Source: Paracyclopina nana (lineage: Eukaryota; Arthropoda; Copepoda; Cyclopoida; Cyclopettidae). Taken from it: a stretch of 64,000 bases of DNA. This document shows positions 44,715 through 55,100 of the stretch, one piece after another (within the stretch, counting starts at the first letter, position 1; each line of letters begins with the position of its first letter). A model generated the notes under the pieces. That model was not told the origin of the DNA. It was given only the letters and a program-made list of their open reading frames with translations, and did not search any database. The position numbers and the translations under genes were made by a program. The DNA is taken from the NCBI GenBank assembly GCA_019096065.1, contig JAGUCH010000004.1:7316001-7380000 (forward strand), given 5' to 3'.

Positions 44715-46441
44715 TTAATGTAAGGTGGTCATCAAAAGTCCAGGTGGATTCAGAGGTGCAACAGTAGGTGCAGTAGGTGTGCTCAAAGGTGCTCCAGCAG
44801 GTGTAGGTGGATTTGGTTGTTCTTTGCTGCTCTGCTGTTGTTGGCCGATTTGGCACTTTGACTGAAGTAGCTCATCCAAAACTTGCAGGCCTCGATGCAG
44901 CTGAACTTGGATCCAGCATGGAGTGTCCATGATTGATCTTCTCCTTGGGTAGTCAGGGCCATAGCCTTTCACAAATGAGAGGCGAAAGGTGCACAATTTC
45001 CTCAGGTCATCAATGCCCACTCCAGAGGCTGCATTGGCATGTGACAGAGCTGGAGCCAAGTGGCCACCCAAAGTGTTGCTTCCATTCATTTCCGTTCCTT
45101 GGCTGACTTGATCCTTCATTTGCATGTAGCATTGCCTCAAGTCAAACACCTTCAGCCTCACATTTGGAGCAATCTTATGGACCACTTCTCCTGGCTGCCT
45201 GCCAGCTTTCCAATCCAAATAGTGAGACTGGACAAAGACAGCATATCTGGATTGGCAGTGGAGCCAAACATCTCCTTCGCCTTCAAGCTCAAGCAAGACA
45301 CCTTTACCAATATGAAGTCTTGTCTCCTCACTCACTTCCTTCCTTTGCACATTGCTCAGGGCTCCAAGGCAAAACCGACTCTTGTCATTTTGCTCCACAT
45401 ACCCATCCACTTGGACAAGTGGATAGCCCTTGCTGGGAGCCTTGAATGTTTCCCCCACAGGGTTGTCCAACTCATAGTAGGTGATGGAGCACCAATGATC
45501 TGGTGGGGCAGCTCTTGAGATGGGCTCTGATGAATCTTTGGGTGGAGGCTGCTGCTGCTGTTGCTGAGGAGTTGGCACTGAACTGAAGCTTGGCAAAACT
45601 GAGGATTTGGGCTCGGTTGCTCCAGGATTGGCAGATGGTTGCCAATCGTCCTTGTTTTTCTCATTGTTTGTGTCTTTGTAGTCCAAGGTGGAGGATTTCC
45701 TGGATGGCTGCTGCACAGAAGATTGATTGTGCCAGCTTGTGGGTTGGTGCAGGTAGCTGATTTCATGCGGATAATTGCCATTGGGTGGATTAAAGTTGCT
45801 GTAGTTATTCCAGTATTCATGGTTGGGATTGTTCCATTCTGTAGCATGCTGTGGAGGTGCCAAATCAGGATTGTCATTTTTGGGATAGACTTGGTGGGCA
45901 TGGTTATGATGCTGTTGTTGCTGGTGGTGGTGCAATGTTAAAGCTGCCAAGTCCACACCCAAGCTGACATCTCTCACGTAATGATATGGGTTGACACACA
46001 CCGAATCCACTTTGAGGTCGAAAGCAAAAATGCAATCATCTGACCTTCTCAACTCGTTCTTGTGCAAATCTGGCCACCTCCAGATCTTGGCATAGATCAC
46101 GTGTGGGAAGCATTTCCTTCCTGCAATCTAACGATTTCGAAACGGTGATTTTATTAATTATTAACAGCATTATTACTCAATTATTGTCTTACTTGCAATC
46201 TGCCATCCAAGGTTCTAGGAATGGTAACACATTTGGTGCTATGTGCTCCATTTGTGGTGATGGCAGTGATCAAACTGTCCAATTCATCCCTCTTTTCCTT
46301 GAGCTTCTTAACGAGGCTCTCAATAGCTCTTTTGCTGAACTGCTCGGATTCTCCTCCTTGCCTATGACACATGAGTGAGTGGACAATGCTCATGCAAGCA
46401 TCAGCAGATGTTGGAGCGTTGGCATTATTTAAATTGTCCAT
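44715..46441 (-). CDS. SMAD4: Co-Smad, SMAD4/Medea
   Basis: Two exons (46193-46441 and 44715-46127) join in phase 0 to 553 residues. The MH1 domain spans about residues 12-140 ([31 protein letters not shown], [35 protein letters not shown]). The linker is His-, Asn- and Gln-rich. MH2 begins at [17 protein letters not shown] and contains [16 protein letters not shown], the DLRQCYMQM stretch and the L3 loop [19 protein letters not shown]. There is no C-terminal SSxS, as expected for a co-Smad. After MH2 a Gln- and Pro-rich tail of about 60 residues exceeds the vertebrate end. SMAD4 partners receptor Smads in TGF-beta/BMP signalling. A MITE lies 60 bp upstream of the ATG. Confidence 0.97.
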
Positions 46442-46501
46442 CGCGAATTTTTTGCGTTAAATGAGAGTGGGTCAAGTGACGCGCGCTGCGAGCGCTGCAA
46501 G

Positions 46502-46983
46502 TAGTGATGGAACGAGCCGGAAATTTTCAGCTTGATCAAGCTTCAAGCTTTTTGAAAAGTGTTCGAGCGATCCCAAGCTTTTGAAAATTATTTTCAAGCT
46601 TTTTCAAGCTCAAAATTTCACATTTCAAGCTTTTTTCAAGCTTTTAACTTTTTTAGAATTTTAACATAAAAAATGGCGATTAGTCACCAGATTTGACAAA
46701 ATTACCCAAAAAGCGCAAATAATGACAGATATAGCTTTAACTTAGATTTAAGTTCTCCCTCAAGTATTAGTTAATTTTAAAATCAGCCCTTTTTGTTTTG
46801 ATTAAAAAAGGATTAAGTTTTTTTTTGGGTGTCAAGCTTTTTCAAGCTTTGCATTTTTGGGTTTCAAGCTTTTTCAAGCTTTTCAAAATTTGGTTCGAGC
46901 GATCCCAAGCTTTTTGCTTATGTAGCTCAAGCTGGGTTTCAGCTTCAAGCTTTCAAGCCAAGCTGAAACTCGTTCCATCACTA
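46502..46983 (+). mobile_element. hAT-type MITE, copy 4, in the SMAD4 promoter region
   Basis: This 482-bp copy has intact terminal repeats and a perfect 8-bp target duplication, GCTGCAAG, at 46494-46501 and 46984-46991. It lies 60 bp upstream of the SMAD4 start codon and so probably inside the promoter or leader. Confidence 0.93.
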
Positions 46984-46991
46984 GCTGCAAG

Positions 46992-47909
46992 CGTCAGCTG
47001 ACGTGACCTGAGCAAGGTGACCGACACGCCCATCTGGTTCTCGGCGCGCGCGCGCGCAGCGACTGCGCGTTACTGTGGAACCTCAGAGCCTTATTTGGTC
47101 CTACATAGATCGTACTTGGTGCTACAAAACGCAACGGTTCTGGTAAGAAAAGGAATGGAGAGGTTTAGGCATAGAGAATTAGACATAGCGGTTTTTTATC
47201 ATTTTACTTTCCCATTAATCTCATTACACTCACAAATTAAAAAAGCATCATTCCTAAAGTCAGAGATGAAGCCGATTTTTTGGCAATGCGTGATCAAAAA
47301 ATTTAGGTAATATCAAGTAAGCTTATTTGAAATCAAATAATTTTGTTGAAAAATCAAAGAACCTTTTTAAAATCCCGCAATTTTATCTGAAATCACGTAA
47401 GCTTATTGAAAATTAAATAATTTTATTTAAGCTTATGAAAAATCAAGGTAGAATGAGAAAAGCTTAGTTAAGAGTTAAATAAGCAAAATTCAGTATAAGT
47501 GTGCAAATGCGAGCGGTTATACTATTTTTTTGCAAATATTTGCTTGTTGTGTTGTGTGTAGTGTTGCTTTTAAAGTTTTGCTCTCAATCAAAGTTTATCA
47601 ATTCTTATCTTAAGTTAACGGCATGTTCACCTGCTTATTATAGCCGTTATTTTGGCAAAATATTGGAGAGAAATACTGAGAAACCGAGAATTTTATTTTT
47701 GGTATAGGATGGCTTTTTGTACCAATAGATCGATTCCGAAGCCAAAATCTGAAAAATGATTTTACAAATACTGCATAGTTGCAAATATCAGCATAATATC
47801 GCGCGTTATTTTGCTGATAATATTGCAGGTGAACAGGGCCTTAGTCTTGATTGATCACTGGCTCTTATTTCCTTGATGGATTTGATGCAATTTTTTTTCT
47901 GGCTCGTCA
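46992..47909. other. Intergenic, no supported gene
   Basis: Holds a short CG-alternating run (GCGCGCGCGCGCGC near 47043). At about 47300-47460 there is an AT-rich stretch with degenerate AAATCAAATAATTTT repeats. No gene or RNA is recognised. Confidence 0.4.
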
Positions 47910-47914
47910 CGTCT

Positions 47915-48147
47915 TGTTTAGACTTTTTCTCGCATTGTATATATTTGAATATTCCCGCTTGTTTGTACTTCCCTCCCCTCATACTCGACAGCTGAAATAG
48001 AACAAGTCAGTTACGTTCCAGCATTCACCGTTTACACTCGTTCTTTATTGAAAACTTCGTAAGTTTCATTAAACACGTAGAAAACTATTTCACAGTCATC
48101 CGCAGTTCTCTCAAGGACTTAGTATTCTTGCAGCGACACTGCGCACA
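47915..48147 (+). repeat. BEL2 5' LTR
   Basis: The LTR starts TGTTTAGAC and ends GCGCACA. It contains TATATAT at 47938-47944. It pairs with 57403-57633. Confidence 0.94.
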
Positions 48148-48160
48148 TGGCGCCCAACGT
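48148..48160 (+). promoter_or_regulatory. BEL2 primer binding site (tRNA-Lys type)
   Basis: TGGCGCCCAACGT directly follows the LTR and is complementary to the 3' end of animal tRNA-Lys(CUU) as I recall it. BEL1 shares it. Confidence 0.8.
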
Positions 48161-48237
48161 TTCCAGGCACAATCTAAGCCCTGTTAACCGCCGGTTCGAA
48201 ATATTGAATGCCGTAGCTCTTGGGGCTGAAAACTAGA

Positions 48238-48610
48238 CGGCATCAGAAAACTCCTGCCTTAAAAAGCGGCGTTAGAAATCCCGTTTACTTCAGCTAACAG
48301 CGATCTCATCCACGGCATCAGAAAACACGCTGAAAAGCGGCGTTGAAATCCCGTGTTTGGCGAAAGCTATTGAACCGATCCTCGCAAACGGCATCAGAAA
48401 ACACGCTGAAAAGCGGCGTCGAAATCCCGTGAGCCAAGGATCAAAAACCACGTGGCAACCCAGCTTTAGGTGATCCTCAGACAAGTGAAATCCCCCGGCA
48501 TTCGCATAATCCCGAGGCATCAGAACTTCGAAAGCATCATCAAACCTGAGCTTCCATTTGGCATATGACCATCAGAAGAGCGAAATCCCCCGGCATTCGT
48601 ACAATCCCGA
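48238..48610 (+). repeat. Repeated leader of BEL2 with GNRA hairpins
   Basis: Three copies of a CGGCATCAGAAAAC ... GCGGCGTTGAAATCCCGT unit start at about 48238, 48313 and 48389, 75-76 bp apart. The last two each contain the perfect hairpin CGCT-GAAA-AGCG (48328-48339, 48404-48415), with a GNRA tetraloop. Two copies of GAAATCCCCCGGCATTCG follow at about 48486 and 48580. The position between primer site and gag suits an RNA packaging or dimerisation region, which is an inference. Confidence 0.7.
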
Positions 48611-48865
48611 GGCATCAGAGCTCCGAAATCGTCATTTTCTCTTCGAAAACTTCTTTTCTAAACCTGTAAAACTGTCCTATCAACTTCTTCTTTCTAACAG
48701 TGAACCCAACCCAGGCAATCCTCAAACTCAAAGGATTGTCAACTTCTATCCATCTGTAAAACTATTGACTACTTGTCACTCAAAACTTCCTCTCTACAGT
48801 TATTCGTGTCTATACGAAAATAAAAGCTTACTTGTGATAAAAACCTTGTTTATTTCACGAGTACA

Positions 48866-51340
48866 ATGGCGGAAAACGTAATGAACAGCACTTCGCATTC
48901 ATCGGATGAAAACGAGTCCGGATCCAATTGGACATCAGCTGCCAGTGACATTGAAAATGAGCTTCAGGCTCTGTTCAAAGTCTTCGAGGACTGGTACCAG
49001 ATTCCAGTCGAGACTATGAAGGCGAATGTGAAGTCAAAAATAAAAGAATTGAAAGCTCTCAGGCCCAAACTAACAGTCCTCCAAGATAGCATCAATGCTG
49101 TCTTCCAAATGCCATACGGAGACTATGAGGACGGTGAAATGAGAGACTTGAAAGCCATAGACTTGGACAAAGACCTCCAAAAGCTCATGATCCGAAGGAG
49201 AGCTTGGATCGCAAAGTTCAAGGTCTATCAAGCCGAATATGAAAAACTTCATCCGGACGAATCACAGGTCTCCCTAGCAGAATCCTCTTATGTCTGTGAC
49301 TGGAACAATGTCAGCCTGTCCAAATTACCAGACATGGGAGACAAAACTATGACGGAACTGCTTGAAAAACGAGAAGCTCTCCGTGGTGACAATGAAAAAG
49401 AGGAATCGCTGCAAGCCAGCAAGGACTCTCCTGAAACCGAAGAAGACAACAGACCTTTTGATCTATCCATTCCAGAGAACGCAAAAGCAAATGATCTGTA
49501 CAAGCAACTGAAATGCTTCATTACAGACCTGAAAAACAAAATCGAAACCTATGGAAATGACCCGAATCCGGACTTGTACCAAGAACGAAAACAAGTACTG
49601 GATGAATTGGAATCGAAAATTGCAATAAAAGCTCAAGAGGCAAAAGATGCCTTCAAGCTCGCAAAACTAGACAAAAGACAAATCAGTTCATTCCAAGGGC
49701 ACATCACTCGCCACCGAAGCAGCTCAGGAGCTTTGTTAAGAACTTTGAAATTACCTCAACCAAAAACACAAGCTCCAGCTTCTATACCCGCTCAAAAATC
49801 ACAAGTCCCGACGTCTACACCAGCTCACCCTCCGAAACAAGTTCAAAAAGAACAAGAAGTGTCCAATCCAGACGAAAAGGACATGAAAAGTTTCGAAAAA
49901 AGAGCTTTTGAGGACCTGGAACTTACCATACATCGGCAAAATATGAAAGCTCCAAAGCTAGAGCTAACCCCAAACCAGCCGAAAAATGAAAACTGGCCAA
50001 TCTCGCACATAAAAGGCCCTAACCCAAATGTTGGCAATGGCAATGGCAATGACAATTGCAGTGGCAATAACAATGCCAGGCCTGAGAACTCAAACCGAAG
50101 ACGAAGTTCCAGAAACAGATCACCTTCGCCTCTTGATGAAGAGGATGAAGAATTCATAACTGTCAAAACAGAACGTAATGCCTTCCTTAGAAAAACTGAA
50201 AAAGACCCAATCACGGAATGGTCTGACATTTACAAAAGAGCTTTCAAAATGAGCCAAATTTTCATTCAAAGGAAGGAAAAACTGCCCAAAGACACGGACA
50301 GCTTCAAGCTCAAGTTCTCCGGAAACATGGGTGACTATCAGGACTTCAAAGACAGGTTCTTCTTGAAAGTCATCAAAAACACCACGATCTCCCCAGCAAA
50401 CAAACTAATGATACTGGGAGACTGCGTTGAAGGAGAAGCTTTGACTGAAGTCAAAGACTGCCAACCTCTCAATTTGGAAAACTTGGCCAATGCTCTGGAA
50501 CGTCTCGATATTTTATTCGCTGACCAAAAAGGCAGAAAAGGCTACTTACTAAATAAATTGTCCGGACTTCGCCCTCTTGATCATTCGAACAAAGACTTGC
50601 TCATTGAGTACAAGGATGTCATATATGATCTACGAAAACACTATAAAGATGAGGGCATCAGACGAAAATGCAATCCGGAACTTGGCATTGAGTCCATCTT
50701 TTTCGGAATCCAATGGAAGGAATCATCGAAAATGGCATATGAGACTTACATTGAATCCAAGGACCTGGAAAAAAGCATAACGTCAGTCTTACAATTCATG
50801 GAATGGCACATGTCACTGAATAGACTAAATGCCTACGAAAAAACCTTGAAAACTGACGCTCCCACGGGAGCTAAACCGAAAAAGAAAGCAGAGCCAACTT
50901 TGCTAGTCCACTCTGACTCAGACACTGAAGTCGAATCTGACTATTCGTCTGACTTCTCAGAGACTTGCTTAGCCACTGCCACACGAGACGAAACCTTGTC
51001 AACCTGCCCAGTCTGTAACAAAGACAATCACACGCTGCCAAAATGCAGAGTCTTTTACAAAATGGCTGCTAAGGACAAATATGACAAGTGCATTGAAAAA
51101 GGCGTCTGCATGCGCTGTCTCACGTCAAAGCACAGACGAAATACTTGCAAGGCCCCAAAATGCAAAGCTTGCAATGGCCCACATCACAGCATCATGCACA
51201 AGCACTTTGACAATCGACAAAAGGAGTCGATGTCACGAAATATTGACAAAAAACTGGAAAAGATCGAAACCACGCTGGCAACGCTGCTTGAACGAAATAG
51301 TTTTTTAGAAAGCAGCGAACCCAGTGCAGCGATAACATAG
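48866..51340 (+). CDS. BEL2 Gag
   Basis: The frame has 824 residues from the ATG at 48866 to the TAG at 51338-51340. The N-terminal half is a charged, helical region. A Pro/Ser/Asn-rich disordered stretch lies at about residues 290-420. A capsid-like domain follows, and three zinc knuckles end the protein (CPVCNKDNHTLPKC, CMRCLTSKHRRNTC, CKACNGPHHSIMH). Unlike BEL1, Gag ends in its own stop and pol continues in the -1 frame. Confidence 0.9.
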   Translation: MAENVMNSTSHSSDENESGSNWTSAASDIENELQALFKVFEDWYQIPVETMKANVKSKIKELKALRPKLTVLQDSINAVFQMPYGDYEDGEMRDLKAIDLDKDLQKLMIRRRAWIAKFKVYQAEYEKLHPDESQVSLAESSYVCDWNNVSLSKLPDMGDKTMTELLEKREALRGDNEKEESLQASKDSPETEEDNRPFDLSIPENAKANDLYKQLKCFITDLKNKIETYGNDPNPDLYQERKQVLDELESKIAIKAQEAKDAFKLAKLDKRQISSFQGHITRHRSSSGALLRTLKLPQPKTQAPASIPAQKSQVPTSTPAHPPKQVQKEQEVSNPDEKDMKSFEKRAFEDLELTIHRQNMKAPKLELTPNQPKNENWPISHIKGPNPNVGNGNGNDNCSGNNNARPENSNRRRSSRNRSPSPLDEEDEEFITVKTERNAFLRKTEKDPITEWSDIYKRAFKMSQIFIQRKEKLPKDTDSFKLKFSGNMGDYQDFKDRFFLKVIKNTTISPANKLMILGDCVEGEALTEVKDCQPLNLENLANALERLDILFADQKGRKGYLLNKLSGLRPLDHSNKDLLIEYKDVIYDLRKHYKDEGIRRKCNPELGIESIFFGIQWKESSKMAYETYIESKDLEKSITSVLQFMEWHMSLNRLNAYEKTLKTDAPTGAKPKKKAEPTLLVHSDSDTEVESDYSSDFSETCLATATRDETLSTCPVCNKDNHTLPKCRVFYKMAAKDKYDKCIEKGVCMRCLTSKHRRNTCKAPKCKACNGPHHSIMHKHFDNRQKESMSRNIDKKLEKIETTLATLLERNSFLESSEPSAAIT
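51301..51307 (+). promoter_or_regulatory. -1 frameshift heptamer T TTT TTA at the gag/pol junction
   Basis: In the gag frame the codons read AGT TTT TTA, giving the heptamer U UUU UUA in exactly the X XXY YYZ phase. The -1 frame has a TAG at 51298-51300 and is open from 51301 into the protease. The gag stop follows 31 bases later, at 51338. I saw no strong downstream stem-loop by eye. Confidence 0.8.
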
Positions 51341-52140
51341 CAACTAAAATGCCTGAAGCAGTCGCCTTACAAATGATTGAAATAAAAAGACAGCTAGATC
51401 TACCAAAGCTAACTACAAATAAATGCTTTAGAGTAGTTCCAGTAATTGTCACTAACGGCGACAAACAAGTGAAAACTAACATGGTACTTGATGAAGCCTC
51501 GAGCAACACTTTCATCAGCACCAGTTTACATAAAGCTCTAAACTTACAAGGGCAAAAAGTAAATTACTCAGTCTCGACGATAAATGACAAAGTCCAGGAC
51601 ATGAAAAGCTACCGATGCAATGTTAACATCAGACCAGTCTTTAAAACGAAGCAAAACTTTGACATCCAAGCTTACACGTCTGATGGCATCAACAAACTAA
51701 TCAAATTGCCAAACTATGAAAAACTTAAAAGACAATTTGACTTTTTGAAGCCAATTGAATTCCCAAAACTGCATAATGGACCAGTTGAAATCCTCCTTGG
51801 CATCAACTATCCAACTTTGCACACAAGTTTTAAGGACATCTCGTCCGGAATGGAAAACTCGCCCTTAGTCAGAGAAACTGTTTTTGGCAATACGCTGACT
51901 TACTCAAATCCGGATTCAAAGCAAAACTCAAGTGCCACTTTGCTAACTCACGAAATAGTGCAAAATGAGTGCCCAGAACTAAAAGAAATCATGTATGCAC
52001 TTTTCGATGATGACAGCCAAGGCTTAAAACTCATTGAAAGTAACGAATACTTGACTGCAGACGAGATCAAAGCCAGAGACATCATCAAAGGCAGCATCCA
52101 CACTAATGCCAAAGGCAACAAAGAAATGGATGTACCTTAG
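51301..52140 (+). CDS. BEL2 pol, 5' part: aspartic protease region, ending at an internal TAG
   Basis: This frame is reached by -1 slippage; a first ATG at 51349 also exists. The retropepsin-like motif is VLDEASSNTFIS, with DEA where D-S/T-G is usual. The frame ends at TAG (52138-52140). The same frame then stays open into reverse transcriptase, with residues on both sides aligning to the continuous BEL1 protein. A single-base nonsense change is therefore the simplest reading; suppression of the stop is the alternative. Confidence 0.85.
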   Translation, partial: FFRKQRTQCSDNIATKMPEAVALQMIEIKRQLDLPKLTTNKCFRVVPVIVTNGDKQVKTNMVLDEASSNTFISTSLHKALNLQGQKVNYSVSTINDKVQDMKSYRCNVNIRPVFKTKQNFDIQAYTSDGINKLIKLPNYEKLKRQFDFLKPIEFPKLHNGPVEILLGINYPTLHTSFKDISSGMENSPLVRETVFGNTLTYSNPDSKQNSSATLLTHEIVQNECPELKEIMYALFDDDSQGLKLIESNEYLTADEIKARDIIKGSIHTNAKGNKEMDVP

Positions 52141-55100
52141 TACTCATGGCCTGATCCACCTCCTCTGCCAAATAATTATTATCAAGTCTACACTTTCGAA
52201 AAGAAACAAGAGGACAAATTAGGTCCTGAAAACATGAAACAAGTGGACAAAGCCATAGAAGACATGGTCAAACACGGAGCCCTTAGACTTCTTCGCGATG
52301 ACGAAGACAAACTCATCGGCTTCTACATACCTCGAGTCATGGTGGTCAAACTTGACAGACTTACTATGAAAGTTCGAGTTTGCATGGATGCAGCTCGTCC
52401 TTTTGGCAAAAACAAAGTCTCTTTAAACTCACAAGTCATGACTGGCCAAAAACTTCAAGGCGATATATGGTCAATCTGGATGCGATTCCGGATGGGACTA
52501 AAAGGCTACATAGCTGACGCCGAGAAAATGTTCCTAAACGTCCACCTTAGTGAAAAAGACAAGAAATTCCATAGACTGATTCATAGAGGCCAAGCTTATC
52601 AGTTTGAGTCCTGGGTCTTTGGAAACGCAGCCTCGCCTTACGCTGCTCTCTACACTATGAAAGAGATATCAAAGGAAGGCAACTTGCATCCATTGACGGA
52701 ATACGTGTTCAATGAATGCCTCTACATGGACGATATTTTGTTCAGCTGCGATAAAACGAGCGATGCACTCGCAGTTTACAAAGATGTCAAAAATGTCCAC
52801 GCAAAATCGAGAATGGTCTTCAAAAAGTGGGTCAGTAATGACAAGGACTTCATGTCCCAAATAGAAAGTTCAGACTGGCATCCCACATTTGACTTAAAAT
52901 CGAAAAATCCAGATGTCAAAGCTCTGGGCATCAAATGGATCTCGAGCGATGACACTATTAGCTTTCAGCCATTGAAAACAAAACTCACTGATGATGACCT
53001 CAAAATCGTAACGAGACGATACATCACATCAGTAGTAGCTCAAATATTTGACCCCCAAGACTTACTAGCCCCATTCACTTTGAAAGGCAGACTCATAACC
53101 CAAGAAGTCTGGGGCTTAAATGACACTTTAAAACTTGGCTGGGATGACAAGCTCGTAGACTATAAGGAAAAAGACGAACGAATCGAGCCAATCCTCAAAG
53201 CTTTTCAAAACTATGTAAATGACGGATGCAGAATAAACGAAATCACTTTACCTCGATACATTGCTGTCAATCCGGAATCGATCACAAAACGTGAAATACA
53301 TGCTTTTTGCGATGCCTCTCGCAAAGTTTACTGTGTCACTGTTTATATCAGAACCTTTTACAAAACTGACGATGAAAACGAGCTCATAAAAGCTCATCTT
53401 ATTGTAGCTAAAAAGAAACTGATCTCATTTTCAGGGAGATCTATTCCAAAAGCTGAACTAATGGGAGCAGTTTGTGCTGCCCAAATAGTTCCAAACGTGG
53501 TCAAGAACTTAAAACTAGTCAATTACGAAGTGCCCAAGGAAAACATACATTATTATCTCGACTCACAATGCACCTTACAATGGATTAAGTTCACAAGCAG
53601 ACGGCTTGAACAATTCATTGCCACGAGGCTTGCACTAATAAGAGAAACAACTGATAAAAGTCAATGGCACTATGTAAGGACCAATAAAAACCCTGCTGAC
53701 CTTGGCACTCGATCCCTAACACTCGACGACTTTCTAAGTCAGCAAAACTTCTGGTTCAAAGGTCATAACCTCGAAAATCCGGATTATGACTTCGATGAAG
53801 AAAACTTTGATGAAATGCCTGAAGAAGACCAAAACGAAATGAGGAACTCATTCGCAAGAATCTGTCTTTTCAGTCATCTAAAGCTCAAAAACTATACACC
53901 ATTCATGTCTTTTGACAATATAAGAGCTCTGTTCAAACTAGATGCCTCATGGCCTGAGAAACAGCCAAATGACCTAATAAAAACTGTATCAAAACGTCCG
54001 ATCATTTTCACCGAAACGTACTTGAAAACCCACTTCAATGACCTTAGCAAACTTTTAAAACGAGTCTCTACTCTAGAAAACGGAAAATTCAGACTTTGCG
54101 CAAGGCGTTTAGCAAGTCCGGATTGCACTGGAGAAACTCGCAAAAAGCTGGAAAGCTTTAACCTAAAGGCCAAGCGCCCATTACCTCAAAAGCTTCGCTC
54201 TGCCCTGATTTTTATCATAAAAGAGGCCCAAACAGCAGCTTTTTCTCGTGAAAGTTCTAACCTAAAGGCAGAACTGGCCAGCTTCAATGCCAAGCTAGAT
54301 GCAAACGGCATCGTACGCGGGGAATCACGAGTAGAAGACTTCGCAGCTCTGTCAGTATACCAAAAACGGCCTATCATACTTGAAAAAGACTGTCATCTCA
54401 CAAAACTTTTAGTGCAAAACGTTCATGAAGTCAATCATGCATCTTTGAAAGAGACAATAATGGAAGTCAATCGATTCTTCCAAATAAGAGGACTACGTGT
54501 GCTTGCCAAAAACGTAATCAGACACTGTCTGATATGCAACCTAACAAAAGGTAAACCTTATCAAAGTCAGCACATGGCTCCGCTTCCGGATTCAAAACTC
54601 GAAACACTAAAACTTTTTGAATCCATCTCGATAGACTTTGCGGGCCCAGTCAAAGTAAAAATTGGACGCGCAATTCATAAATACTACTTGCTAATCATAG
54701 TTTGCCAGCAAACCCACGCTTTTCACATGGAAATCACGGAAAGCATGGCAACTGAGCACATAATTACTGCCCTTCAAAGGTTCTGCAGCAAACGAAGGAC
54801 CCCGAAAAATGTCAGATCTGACAACGCAGCTCAATTTTGTTGCGCTAGAAAACTATTAATACCTGACATGACCACAATACAAAATACCTTAAATATAGAA
54901 AACTGGGAATTCTCACCCGTTTACAGTCCTCAAAACAATGGACTTGCTGAACGAATGGTGGGCTTAGCGAAAGCTAGACTTCCATGTCTAGAAAGCCACG
55001 AGTTTTCACACGATGAACTAATGACGGCTTCTGAAATGATAATAAACTTGATAAACAACAGACCTGTCAATCCAATTGAAACTGACAAAATAGAAGGCAT

